64,000 bases of DNA from Desulfobulbus oligotrophicus (GTDB taxonomy: Bacteria; Desulfobacterota; Desulfobulbia; Desulfobulbales; Desulfobulbaceae). Every line of letters begins with the position of its first letter. Position 1 is the stretch's first letter. The DNA is taken from the NCBI RefSeq assembly GCF_016446285.1, contig NZ_CP054140.1:911501-975500 (forward strand), in the 5' to 3' direction. The notes beneath the pieces were generated by a model. The model made no database searches, had not been told where the DNA came from, and worked only from the letters and a program-made list of their open reading frames with translations. Made by a program: the position numbers and the translations under genes. Positions 36,293 through 44,592 of this stretch are shown here, piece after piece.

Positions 36293-37852
36293 ATGTGCGC
36301 AGCTGCCATTCTTTTTGCAACAGATGATGTCCAGGCCACAACAATCGCATCGGCGCTTCCGTGGCTTGAAATTATCCGTTGTCGAAATGCGGAAGCAGGC
36401 CAGGAACTTTGCACAGGCTATAAAGTCTGCCTGGCCCTCATTGTAACCGATCATCCCGATGATGAGGGATATCAGTTTTTTGCCAGGTTGTGCACATTAC
36501 AACCTGGTGTTGCCGGCGTTCTGTTTACCAGCACCGTTGACTTTGATCTGGTGCGTGGGGCTCTGGAAGCCGGCTTTTCCGGTCTGGTGAAACTGCCGAT
36601 CAACACCGCACAGGCTGAACAGGTGGTGCGCCAGGCTCTGGAGCGTCATCACCTGCAACAGGAGAACATCCGTTTACGGACACTGCTGCCTCTGTACAGA
36701 CTTGGTGAACAGTTTGCTGCAGCATCGAGTGAGAACGAGATTTTGGAACACCTGCTTGACGCTGTCAGTGTACAAACCGGGGCAAGCCGTATTTCAGTCA
36801 TGCTCTTTCAGCCCAACGAGGGGTACCTTCGCATTGCCGCTTCCCGGGGTATGGAGAGTGCCCTGGTGGAAGCAATTCAGCAGTTACCGGGTGAACAGAT
36901 TGCCGGCTGGGTGTTCCAGCAGGGGAAGCCGGTGATCCTGAATAAGGAGGACCAGACCGCCTCTCTTTTTGCACCGCTGTTGCAACAGCCGGACGTTGTT
37001 TCCGCCATTTCCTATCCATTGAAGATCAGAGACCGGAATATTGGTGTCCTCAATATCAGTCAAAAAGAAACAGATGACCGGTTTTCCGAGGCGGATAACG
37101 AGATGCTGGCCATACTCTGCAGTCAGACGGCGGTGGCCATTGAAAATCTGCGCGGGTCCATGCAGCTGGCTGCAACCACGCGTCTCCGGACCCTGTTTGA
37201 ACAGTATGTGGCACCTGAGGTGGCGGAGCTGTTGCTTAAAGAACCGGCGAATTTAACGGAAGTCGGAGATATCAAACAGGTAACCATCCTGTTTGCCGAT
37301 ATTCGTAACTTCACGCGTCTGGTGCAACACGTTGACTTGCAGCCGTTGCGGCAGTTTCTCAACGAATTTTTTCAGTTTTTCACAGAAGAGGTGTTCCGGT
37401 ATCAGGGCACTATTGACAAGTTCATGGGTGATGCGGTCCTGGCTGTTTTTGGCGCACCGGTCCAACTGGAAGCTCCGAGTCTTGCCGCTGCTCATGCCGC
37501 CTTGGCGATTAAAGAACGTTTCACTGTTTTCCGGGATCAGTGGATCAGCAGAAGCCCTGCTTTTCAACCGGTTGATTTAGGAATTGCCATCACCAGCGGT
37601 ACCGTGTTCTTCGGGAACATCGGTTCAGCTCGACGCCTTGATTATACGGTGATCGGTAACGAGGTCAATATTGCACAACGGTTGGCTGCCAAGGCATGGG
37701 CAAGCAGGGTGTATGTCACCGAATCGGTGCTGAGAGAGATCGGCGATTATTTTGCTGTTGAAGATGTGGGCGAAATTGCGCTGCGCGGAGTAGAGAAAAA
37801 AGTTCAGACCTTTAGTCTGATAGGAAAAAAGACTGAAAATACCATGCCCTAA
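36293..37852 (+). CDS. Class III adenylate cyclase with receiver-like and GAF domains
   Basis: A 519-residue soluble protein. An N-terminal receiver-like domain (about 1-115) has lost the usual Asp site, a GAF domain spans about 140-285 (SRISVMLFQPNEGYLRIAA) and a class III cyclase domain occupies 325-510. Catalytic residues are present: metal Asp336 (ILFADIRNF) and Asp380, adenine-selecting Lys376 and Asp450 (LDYTVIG), and Asn459/Arg463 for the transition state. It therefore should make cAMP in answer to a GAF ligand. No clear ribosome binding site is seen. It is divergent from rarA. Confidence 0.87.
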   Translation: MCAAAILFATDDVQATTIASALPWLEIIRCRNAEAGQELCTGYKVCLALIVTDHPDDEGYQFFARLCTLQPGVAGVLFTSTVDFDLVRGALEAGFSGLVKLPINTAQAEQVVRQALERHHLQQENIRLRTLLPLYRLGEQFAAASSENEILEHLLDAVSVQTGASRISVMLFQPNEGYLRIAASRGMESALVEAIQQLPGEQIAGWVFQQGKPVILNKEDQTASLFAPLLQQPDVVSAISYPLKIRDRNIGVLNISQKETDDRFSEADNEMLAILCSQTAVAIENLRGSMQLAATTRLRTLFEQYVAPEVAELLLKEPANLTEVGDIKQVTILFADIRNFTRLVQHVDLQPLRQFLNEFFQFFTEEVFRYQGTIDKFMGDAVLAVFGAPVQLEAPSLAAAHAALAIKERFTVFRDQWISRSPAFQPVDLGIAITSGTVFFGNIGSARRLDYTVIGNEVNIAQRLAAKAWASRVYVTESVLREIGDYFAVEDVGEIALRGVEKKVQTFSLIGKKTENTMP

Positions 37853-37873
37853 AGTTGGGGGAGCGTTGTTCTC

Positions 37874-38308
37874 TCATGTTTTGCAGTGAAGCTTCCACCA
37901 GGAGGCGCGTTGTTCCTGATCCGCACCAAGTGCTTCCTGTACCTCATGTATGTGATCTAGGCGTACCTCAGCGGTGAACTGTACTCCCATCCTGAAGGCT
38001 CTGACCTCCTGCTGCTGAAAAGGTTTCAACCAGACCGGATGAGCCGTAAAGACCAGTGAATCATCTGCGCTAATATTCGTAAAGCCAAGGCCGATCGCCA
38101 CCCCATCCGTGTTCCGGGTTGTATGGAATATATGAAACCCGTTGACCAGGACCTGGGTCATCAGGAGGCAGGCTCCATGGTCGGAGATATCGATGATCCT
38201 TCCTGAAAACGGACCGGCTATCACCTTGTGACTTACAAGATGCAGGGCATGGATTTCAAGGGGAAAAAAATCGACAACACGTTCGGATTTTCGTCGTTCG
38301 ATCGTCAT
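37874..38308 (-). CDS. PilZ domain protein
   Basis: About 144 residues. The c-di-GMP binding residues are present: the RRKSERV motif (RxxxR type) near the N-terminus and DISDHGACLL (D-x-S-x-x-G) about 40 residues later. Only this single domain is seen, as in stand-alone PilZ effectors that change motility, secretion or polysaccharide synthesis on binding c-di-GMP. The start at 38308 is taken because homology begins at MTIERRKSER; GAGGAG lies 13 bases upstream, a long spacing. It converges with the cyclase gene. Confidence 0.85.
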   Translation of the reverse strand: MTIERRKSERVVDFFPLEIHALHLVSHKVIAGPFSGRIIDISDHGACLLMTQVLVNGFHIFHTTRNTDGVAIGLGFTNISADDSLVFTAHPVWLKPFQQQEVRAFRMGVQFTAEVRLDHIHEVQEALGADQEQRASWWKLHCKT

Positions 38309-38492
38309 AGTGCCGCTTTGCTCCTCAAGAGTGAACAGGAGTGAAAAAAGTACAATCTCCGTGTATGGTGATCTGCCCATAGTATATAGTGCAGATTGTG
38401 AAGATTGAAGATGCTTTTTTATTTTACCCGGTAACCGCGACCAGCGCCTGGATACGGCTTGGTCTTTGTTACAGCTTTACAGGGAGTAGGAC

Positions 38493-39950
38493 ATGAAACC
38501 TGTCCGACGGGAGCTGCTGCGCTCCCACTGTTTTATCGATGGCCAGTGGATAGAGGCAAAAAACGGCAAGAGGATGACCGTCATAGATCCGGCATCCGGT
38601 GCGGTCGTCGGCTCGGTGCCGGCGCTGGGGCGAGAGGAGACGGCAAGCGCCATCACTGCCGCCCATCGGGCCTGGCCTGCCTGGAAGAGTTTGACGGCAA
38701 AGGATCGCTCCCGCCTCCTGCGTCGCTGGTATGAGCTGGTCATTTTGCATCAGCACGATCTTGCCCGGATCATGACCATGGAACAGGGAAAGCCCCTTGC
38801 CGAGGCGGAGGAGGAGATCCTTTACGGCGCAAACTACCTGGAATGGTATGCTGAGGAGGCTAAGCGTGTGTATGGTGATACCATTCCCATGGCGCAACAG
38901 GGGAAGAGGATCATTGTTCTGAAAGAGCCTGTGGGGGTATGCGGTGCCATTACTCCCTGGAACTTTCCCTCCTCCATGGTGACCCGTAAAGCAGCTCCGG
39001 CCCTGGCAGCGGGATGTCCGGTTGTGGTTAAGCCCGCTGGGCAGACGCCGTTTTCCGCCCTGGCGCTGGCATTTCTGGCTGAAGAGGCCGGCATCCCGGC
39101 AGGGATTTTTAATGTGATTACCGGCCCGGCCCAGGAGATCGGCGCGGAAATGACCGCCAATCCCCTGGTACGAAAGCTCAGTTTTACCGGATCGACCGCT
39201 GTGGGAAAGCTGCTGATGCGTGATTGTGCCGCCTCGGTGAAAAAGATATCCCTGGAGCTGGGCGGACATGCTCCTTTTATCGTTTTTGATGATGCCGATC
39301 TGGACGAGGCCGTCAGGGGGGCAATGGCCTCAAAATATCGAAATTCCGGGCAAACCTGTGTGTGTGCGAACCGGTTTTTTATTCAGGAAAAGGTGTATGA
39401 AGAGTTTGCAGCCAAGCTTGTGGCTGCCGTACAAAGACTGCGCGTGGGCAGCGGCTTTGAAAAAGACGTGCAGCAGGGACCGTTGATTGACCTGCAGGCA
39501 GTGACAAAGGTGGAAGAGCAGGTACAGGATGCACTGGCCAAAGGGGCTCGGATCGCCTGTGGTGGCGAACGTGTGAAGTCGGGCGGGTTCTTTTTCGAAC
39601 CAACGGTGTTGCTGGATGCGACTCCGGACATGCTGATAGCCCGTGAGGAGACTTTTGGGCCGGTGGCGCCGCTGTTTGTTTTTACTGATGACAGGTGCGC
39701 TGTTGAGCTCGCCAACAGGACACCTTACGGCCTTGCAGCGTACTTTTACAGTCGCGATATCGGTCGTATCTGGCGGACCGCCGAAGCCCTGGAATACGGT
39801 ATGGTGGGTGTGAACACCGGACGGATGTCGTCAGAGGCCGCACCCTTTGGTGGTGTGAAGGAGTCTGGAATCGGGCGGGAAGGTTCAAAGTACGGCATTG
39901 AAGAGTATCTGGAGCTGAAGTATCTCTGCCTGGGCGGTCTGAGACAATAG
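38493..39950 (+). CDS. gabD: NAD(P)-dependent succinate-semialdehyde-type aldehyde dehydrogenase
   Basis: The 485-residue protein matches the aldehyde dehydrogenase family of GabD type: cofactor and fold motif PWNFPSSMVTRKAAPALAAGC, general base Glu255 in LELGGHAP and nucleophile Cys289 in NSGQTCVCANRF. It oxidises an aldehyde, most likely succinate semialdehyde, to the acid. Specificity cannot be fixed by motifs alone. GGGAGTAGGACATG gives an acceptable ribosome binding site. No 4-aminobutyrate transaminase gene is next to it; the gene ends convergently with folE2. Confidence 0.88.
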   Translation: MKPVRRELLRSHCFIDGQWIEAKNGKRMTVIDPASGAVVGSVPALGREETASAITAAHRAWPAWKSLTAKDRSRLLRRWYELVILHQHDLARIMTMEQGKPLAEAEEEILYGANYLEWYAEEAKRVYGDTIPMAQQGKRIIVLKEPVGVCGAITPWNFPSSMVTRKAAPALAAGCPVVVKPAGQTPFSALALAFLAEEAGIPAGIFNVITGPAQEIGAEMTANPLVRKLSFTGSTAVGKLLMRDCAASVKKISLELGGHAPFIVFDDADLDEAVRGAMASKYRNSGQTCVCANRFFIQEKVYEEFAAKLVAAVQRLRVGSGFEKDVQQGPLIDLQAVTKVEEQVQDALAKGARIACGGERVKSGGFFFEPTVLLDATPDMLIAREETFGPVAPLFVFTDDRCAVELANRTPYGLAAYFYSRDIGRIWRTAEALEYGMVGVNTGRMSSEAAPFGGVKESGIGREGSKYGIEEYLELKYLCLGGLRQ

Positions 39951-39970
39951 CGCGGAAGGTGCGGAGCAGG

Positions 39971-40720
39971 TCAGATGCTTTCTTTTTTAAGGTCCCTGCT
40001 GTCGACAAAGGCGTAGGCACTGTGGTTGTGGATGGATTCAAAGCTCTCAACCCCGACGGAAAACCAACCGATATCAGCATGGGCCATCACCTGCTGGGCA
40101 ATCTTTCGTGCCACATCCTCGACAAACATGGGGTGAGTATAGGCCTGCTCAGTCACATATTTTTCGTCCGGTCGTTTCAGCAGCGCATAGACTTCGGAAG
40201 AGCCGCAGGATTCCGCCATGGCAATCAGATCTTCCAGCCAGATCAGGGCCAATGGCTGGACTGAAAGGGTAATGGTTGCCCGCTGGTTATGCGCTCCAAA
40301 CGAACTGATCTCTTTGGAGCAGGGACAGAGGGTGGTCACCGGTGCGGCGATTGTAAGCAGAGGTTCGCCGGTATCTTCCGAAGAGGCGCTGAAGGCGCAC
40401 TGATACTCCATGAGACTGGGGGTACCGCTGACCGGCGCAGTCTTGGCAATGAAATAAGGAAACCGCATTGAAAGCCGTGCCTCTTGCGCCTGCAACTGTT
40501 CACGGACTTGGGTCAGGAGCGCAGGGAAATTACCGGTGTGAATGTCAGGGAGGCACCGGGTGAGCAGTTTTGTCATGACATCGACACACGATTCGATCTG
40601 GTCCTGCGGCATGCGGGCGACCAGGCTGATTGCGGCCACCGTATCCTGAACATCGCCCCCTTTTTGGGGAATACGGACAGGGCAGGTAAAATTGTTGATT
40701 CCGGCTGTGTGTAAGGACAT
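39971..40720 (-). CDS. folE2: GTP cyclohydrolase FolE2
   Basis: FolE2 (type IB) turns GTP into 7,8-dihydroneopterin triphosphate at the first step of folate and related pterins, using Mn2+ or other metals in place of Zn2+. The 249-residue protein has the family metal and catalytic Cys motif TTLCPCSKEIS (Cys132 and Cys134), SAHNQRATITL-type HNQR at about 145, and the C-terminal HNHSAYAFVDS. It is 249 residues, the usual length. It is divergent from the hslR-purH run and convergent with gabD. Confidence 0.92.
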   Translation of the reverse strand: MSLHTAGINNFTCPVRIPQKGGDVQDTVAAISLVARMPQDQIESCVDVMTKLLTRCLPDIHTGNFPALLTQVREQLQAQEARLSMRFPYFIAKTAPVSGTPSLMEYQCAFSASSEDTGEPLLTIAAPVTTLCPCSKEISSFGAHNQRATITLSVQPLALIWLEDLIAMAESCGSSEVYALLKRPDEKYVTEQAYTHPMFVEDVARKIAQQVMAHADIGWFSVGVESFESIHNHSAYAFVDSRDLKKESI

Positions 40721-40851
40721 GGTATGTTCAGAAAAAGTGTTAGCGCCCCCCTTACCCTATTTCATTCGGTTCGGCAACCTTCGCGCTGAGGCTGTTGGGG
40801 ATAAACAGACAGAACTGTCTGTTACCGGGCAATCACCAGTGTTTTCTTTAT

Positions 40852-40880
40852 TTGAAGGATCTACAAAATCATGGTATTTT
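40852..40880 (+). promoter_or_regulatory. Candidate promoter of hslR-purH-purN-pyrR run
   Basis: TTGAAG (40852-40857) and TATTTT (40875-40880) lie 17 bases apart, 30 bases before the hslR start. Each hexamer matches four consensus positions. Confidence 0.45.
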
Positions 40881-40911
40881 CACAGGATAGCACAGGCCGG
40901 AAACGTTGGTG

Positions 40912-41292
40912 ATGGAGCAGGTACGTATCGATAAATGGCTGTGGGCGGCGCGCTTTTATAAAACCCGGTCATTGGCAGCCAAAGCCGTGGGCGGGGGGCA
41001 TGTCGCTGTCAATGGCAGCAGGGTGAAACCGGCACGAACGGTCCGGCCGGGTGACATGGTGCACATTCGTCAGGGCCCGTTTGCATGGGAGATTCAGGTG
41101 TTGGCCGTGAGTGAACAACGAGGCCCGGCAACTGCTGCCCGCATGCTTTACGAGGAAACGGAAGCATCACAGGTGAGACGCGAACTGGCGCGGGCTGAAC
41201 GTAAGGTTTTACAGCTGCATATCCAGGCGCCTGAGCGGAAACCCGATAAACACGAACGGCGGAAGATCCGTCAATTTTTGAAAAAAGAATAG
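40912..41292 (+). CDS. hslR: S4-domain RNA-binding protein, Hsp15 family
   Basis: Hsp15 binds free 50S subunits that carry stalled peptidyl-tRNA and helps recycle them. The 126-residue protein opens MEQVRIDKWLWAARFYKTRSLA, the S4 domain, with HVAVNGSRVKPARTVRPGD, and ends in a basic tail (DKHERRKIRQFLKKE) as the family does. The ATG at 40912 is preferred over an in-frame TTG six bases upstream. It is the first gene of a tight run that continues with purine and pyrimidine genes. Confidence 0.9.
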   Translation: MEQVRIDKWLWAARFYKTRSLAAKAVGGGHVAVNGSRVKPARTVRPGDMVHIRQGPFAWEIQVLAVSEQRGPATAARMLYEETEASQVRRELARAERKVLQLHIQAPERKPDKHERRKIRQFLKKE

Positions 41293-41312
41293 CCTCAGGA
41301 CGTGAACAGACA

Positions 41313-41933
41313 ATGAGACGAGCACAGCGGGCGCTGATCAGCCTAACAGATAAATCGGGGTGTGAGGAGTTTGCCGGGGCACTTGCCGCCATGGGCATCG
41401 CCATTCTTTCAACCGGTGGTACGGCACGCAAATTACGTGACAGCGGCATCGAGGTGACCGATGTCTCAACCTTCACCGGTTTTCCGGAGCTGCTTGATGG
41501 CCGGGTCAAAACTCTGCACCCGCTGGTGCACGGTGGTATCCTGCAGCAACGCCGCAACGAGCAGCATCAGGAGCAATGTCGGCAGCATGGTATTCAACCC
41601 ATTGATATTGTTGTTGTTAACCTCTACGCCTTTGAAAATGCGGTCGCTTCTACTGACTGCACGCTTGAAGATGCTGTCGAGCATATCGATATCGGTGGGC
41701 CGGCCATGCTGCGGGCATCGGCCAAAAATTTTCAGGATGTTACGGTTGTCGTCGATCCTGCTGATTATCCTGTGGTGTTGGCTGAGTTGCAGTCTCAGGG
41801 CAATACAATGCTGCCAACAAGGTTTCGGCTGGCACGTAAGGCGTTCGCATTGACTGCAGCCTATGATACGGCCATTGCCCAATGGCTGGACAGTGTTGAT
41901 CCTGTCACCAACCCGTATTTTATCGGAGCATGA
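41313..41933 (+). CDS. purH: Stand-alone IMP cyclohydrolase (PurH N-terminal domain only)
   Basis: This domain closes FAICAR to IMP, the last step of purine synthesis. The 206-residue protein has the MGS-like IMPCH core: ALISLTDKSG at the start, ILSTGGTA, GFPELLDGRVKTLHPLVHGGIL and DIGGPAMLRASAKNF. Bifunctional PurH is about 520 residues, with an AICAR formyltransferase half after this domain; here the reading ends cleanly with TGA at 41931-41933 and purN begins four bases later. The formyltransferase step must be encoded elsewhere. The gap to hslR is 20 bases. It is a separate form and not a decayed gene, since the frame is intact. Confidence 0.88.
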   Translation: MRRAQRALISLTDKSGCEEFAGALAAMGIAILSTGGTARKLRDSGIEVTDVSTFTGFPELLDGRVKTLHPLVHGGILQQRRNEQHQEQCRQHGIQPIDIVVVNLYAFENAVASTDCTLEDAVEHIDIGGPAMLRASAKNFQDVTVVVDPADYPVVLAELQSQGNTMLPTRFRLARKAFALTAAYDTAIAQWLDSVDPVTNPYFIGA

Positions 41934-41936
41934 CCT

Positions 41937-42518
41937 ATGCGCAAGATGGCGGTATTGCTCTCCGGGAGCGGCAGAACCCTTGACAACTTTCACAACTGCA
42001 TCAAGGCCGGTACGTTATACGCGGAGATTCAGGTGGTCATAGCCAATGCTGTGGATGCACTTGGTCTGAAAAAGGCGAAACAGTACGGATATCCGGCATT
42101 TTATGCCAGGGATAACGAGGCTGCCAACCAGATTCTGGCCGGGTATGAGGTTGATCTCATTGCACTTGCCGGGTACTTGAAACTGTATACTCCGCCCGCT
42201 CATCTCAAGCGCTGTGTTCTCAACATTCATCCGGCGCTTCTTCCCTCCTTCTGCGGTGCCGGGTTTTATGGTCATCGTGTCCACGAGGCGGTTAAGGCAA
42301 GAGGGTGTACGGTCAGCGGTTGCTCAGTGCACTTTGCAAACGAGTTTTACGACCAGGGGCCCATTGTTTTGCAACGGTGTGTTGCCCTGGAGGACAGCGA
42401 TACTCCCGATGATATTGCCGCACGGGTTTTTGCTGTGGAGTGCGAGGTGTATCCTGAGGCGATCAACCTTGTGGATCTTAAGGGTGTAGACTACTTTTGG
42501 AATCGGGTGGGAGCATGA
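41937..42518 (+). CDS. purN: Phosphoribosylglycinamide formyltransferase
   Basis: PurN moves a formyl group from 10-formyl-THF to GAR in purine synthesis. The 193-residue protein has VLLSGSGRTLDNFHNC at the start, the catalytic region NIHPALLPSFCGAGFYGHRVHEA (Asn and His) and Asp in FYDQGPIVLQ. It is of normal length. It starts four bases after the IMP cyclohydrolase and its stop overlaps the pyrR ATG (ATGA), so translation is coupled. The pairing of purH' with purN groups two folate-linked purine steps. Confidence 0.9.
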   Translation: MRKMAVLLSGSGRTLDNFHNCIKAGTLYAEIQVVIANAVDALGLKKAKQYGYPAFYARDNEAANQILAGYEVDLIALAGYLKLYTPPAHLKRCVLNIHPALLPSFCGAGFYGHRVHEAVKARGCTVSGCSVHFANEFYDQGPIVLQRCVALEDSDTPDDIAARVFAVECEVYPEAINLVDLKGVDYFWNRVGA

Positions 42519-43048
42519 CAACACAGACGATCATGGTTGGCAGGGATATAGAACGCAGTCTGCATCGAATCAGTCTGGAGGTGGTTGAGCGCAACCATGG
42601 CGTTGCAGATCTTTCGATCATCGGTATCCATACCGGCGGTGTTTACCTGGCACAGCGTATCAGGCAGTACATAGAAGAACGTGAGGACGCTGTCCTGCCG
42701 TCAGGTACTCTGGATATTACCCTGTACAGGGACGACTGGAGTCTTATCTCCCAGAATCCGGTTGTCAAGAAGTCGGATATCGGTTTCTTATTGGAGGACA
42801 AGTGTGTTGTGCTTGTTGATGATGTCATCTTTACGGGAAGAACCATCCGGGCGGCCATGGATGCCATTATGGATTACGGTCGTCCACTTTCCATCCAACT
42901 GGCTGTACTGATTGATCGGGGCGGACGAGAGTTACCGATTCAACCGGATTATGTCGGTATGTCTGTCAGTGCCCTGGCAAAGGAACGGGTTGATGTTTTA
43001 TTAGCTGAAAAAGACGGCGAAGATGCGGTCATTCTGACCAAACGATAA
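42515..43048 (+). CDS. pyrR: Bifunctional pyrimidine regulator PyrR / uracil phosphoribosyltransferase
   Basis: PyrR makes UMP from uracil and PRPP and, in many bacteria, binds pyr mRNA to control attenuation. The 177-residue protein has the PRPP-binding loop CVVLVDDVIFTGRTIRAAMDAI at about residues 90-110 and DRGGRELPIQPDYVG near the C-terminus. The ATG at 42515 overlaps the purN stop by four bases. No pyr-type attenuator was noticed in the window, so its regulatory role here is unproven. Confidence 0.92.
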   Translation: MTTQTIMVGRDIERSLHRISLEVVERNHGVADLSIIGIHTGGVYLAQRIRQYIEEREDAVLPSGTLDITLYRDDWSLISQNPVVKKSDIGFLLEDKCVVLVDDVIFTGRTIRAAMDAIMDYGRPLSIQLAVLIDRGGRELPIQPDYVGMSVSALAKERVDVLLAEKDGEDAVILTKR

Positions 43049-43113
43049 ACCATCATCGGATACGTGCTGTCTGTGAAACGATGCGGCCAATTGACTATCT
43101 GATCAGTTAGTTT

Positions 43114-44571
43114 ATGAGTGATTTAAAGAGAACACATGCTATTCCAGCAGACCTGCAGAGCATGTGCCAACGCATCCGGGAGAAGGCGGAAAGTTACGCG
43201 CAGTATAATTTTTCCCAGGGACGCAACGATTTTCTGAAGGCATTTTTTGATCTTGCCCAGGAATTTGATTCCCTTGATGATTTTTATCGGATCTGCGTAT
43301 CTGTTCCCCTGGCACTGGTTGATGTGGACAGTGCTCTGTACTTATGTCAGGGGTCGGACAAAGGATTACAGCTGATCTGTTCCAGCAGAGAAGGTGTTTT
43401 GTCTGCTGCCAGACCGGCGGCTTACCCTGTGCAGATGCAGGAAAATCCCTACGAACTGGCCGGGTCGTATATTATTCCCATTTTCAGCAAACAACCCTTC
43501 GGTCGTCGCAACCATGGCGATGGTGACGATCAGCGGCAGATGAAACTGTATGCGTTGCCCGGGGGGTGTACCGGCGGACGATTGCTGGGTATGTTTGAGG
43601 TGCACCACAAAGAGCGGTTGACCGAGACCGACAGATTTTTTTTCACGAAGTACGCCAACCGAATCGGCTACAATCTCGATAACCGGTTGATTGCCAGGCA
43701 GAACATCGAGCGTTTGAAGTTCATCAGTAATCTGGTCATTGATATCGAGCACAATATCATCGTCCCTAACATGTACTTTCGCTACCTGTTCAAACAGCTC
43801 AGAAAAAAGATCGGTCTTATTGAAGAGCTGAGACAGGAGCTCAGCGGGGGACCGGAGAGGTTGGAGCTGCACGGGCGGTGTGAGCAGTGCTGCGTTAAAC
43901 TGCAGAGATTACAGGATGAGCTGTTACGGTATCATCAGGAGATTGTGAAACACCATGCCAACATGAGCCTCTTTATCGAGAGTCTGTTTCGTCGGGAACA
44001 TTTTGAGCGAGGGCATCTGGTGCTTCACCCCAAGCGATGTTTTGTGGAGAAAGAGGTGATTGTTCCGCAGTTGGAGCATTATGCAAGTCGGCTGCAGGCT
44101 GCTGATATCGCAGTGGATCGGCCACTGAACATGCTGGAGGAAGAGTTTCCGCTCACTGTGGATATCGGTCTGTTGTCGCAGGTCTATGCCAACCTCTTTG
44201 CCAACGCTGCCAAGTACACCAAGGAGATCATTGATCATGAAGGCCGGCCGCGGAAAGCCATGGCCTATGGCCGGGAGTTGATCAATGATTTTCCCAGTCA
44301 GGGGAAAAAAGGTATCAAGTTCAACGTGTTTACCACCGGCCCAAGTATGTCGATCGAAGAGGGAAACAGACTGTTTCAGGATGGCACCCGCGGTGATGAT
44401 CAGCATAATGTTCCCGGCACCGGTCATGGACTGTCCTTTGTGCGCCTGGTCGTTGAGATGCACGGCGGCCGTGTCGGCTATGAACCCACTGTCCAGGGCA
44501 ACAATTTTTATTTTATTCTCCCCCTGCCGACGTTGGATTATCCCCCAGTCCTGTATTCTCCCAACGAATAG
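43114..44571 (+). CDS. Cytoplasmic histidine kinase-like protein with GAF-type input
   Basis: A 485-residue protein without membrane segments. The first 200 residues look like a GAF-type sensory domain (FYRICVSVPLALVDVDSALYLC). A helical segment with VIDIEHNIIVPNM, a likely His-phosphotransfer helix in an unusual context, precedes a HATPase with N-box LLSQVYANLFANAAKYT and GTGHGLSFVRLVVEMHGG. The sequence around the His is not the canonical HisKA motif, so autophosphorylation is uncertain. It follows pyrR by 65 bases and precedes the U32 gene by 21 bases. No partner regulator lies near. Confidence 0.75.
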   Translation: MSDLKRTHAIPADLQSMCQRIREKAESYAQYNFSQGRNDFLKAFFDLAQEFDSLDDFYRICVSVPLALVDVDSALYLCQGSDKGLQLICSSREGVLSAARPAAYPVQMQENPYELAGSYIIPIFSKQPFGRRNHGDGDDQRQMKLYALPGGCTGGRLLGMFEVHHKERLTETDRFFFTKYANRIGYNLDNRLIARQNIERLKFISNLVIDIEHNIIVPNMYFRYLFKQLRKKIGLIEELRQELSGGPERLELHGRCEQCCVKLQRLQDELLRYHQEIVKHHANMSLFIESLFRREHFERGHLVLHPKRCFVEKEVIVPQLEHYASRLQAADIAVDRPLNMLEEEFPLTVDIGLLSQVYANLFANAAKYTKEIIDHEGRPRKAMAYGRELINDFPSQGKKGIKFNVFTTGPSMSIEEGNRLFQDGTRGDDQHNVPGTGHGLSFVRLVVEMHGGRVGYEPTVQGNNFYFILPLPTLDYPPVLYSPNE

Positions 44572-44592
44572 TCAAACGGTCCCGGGAGGATC

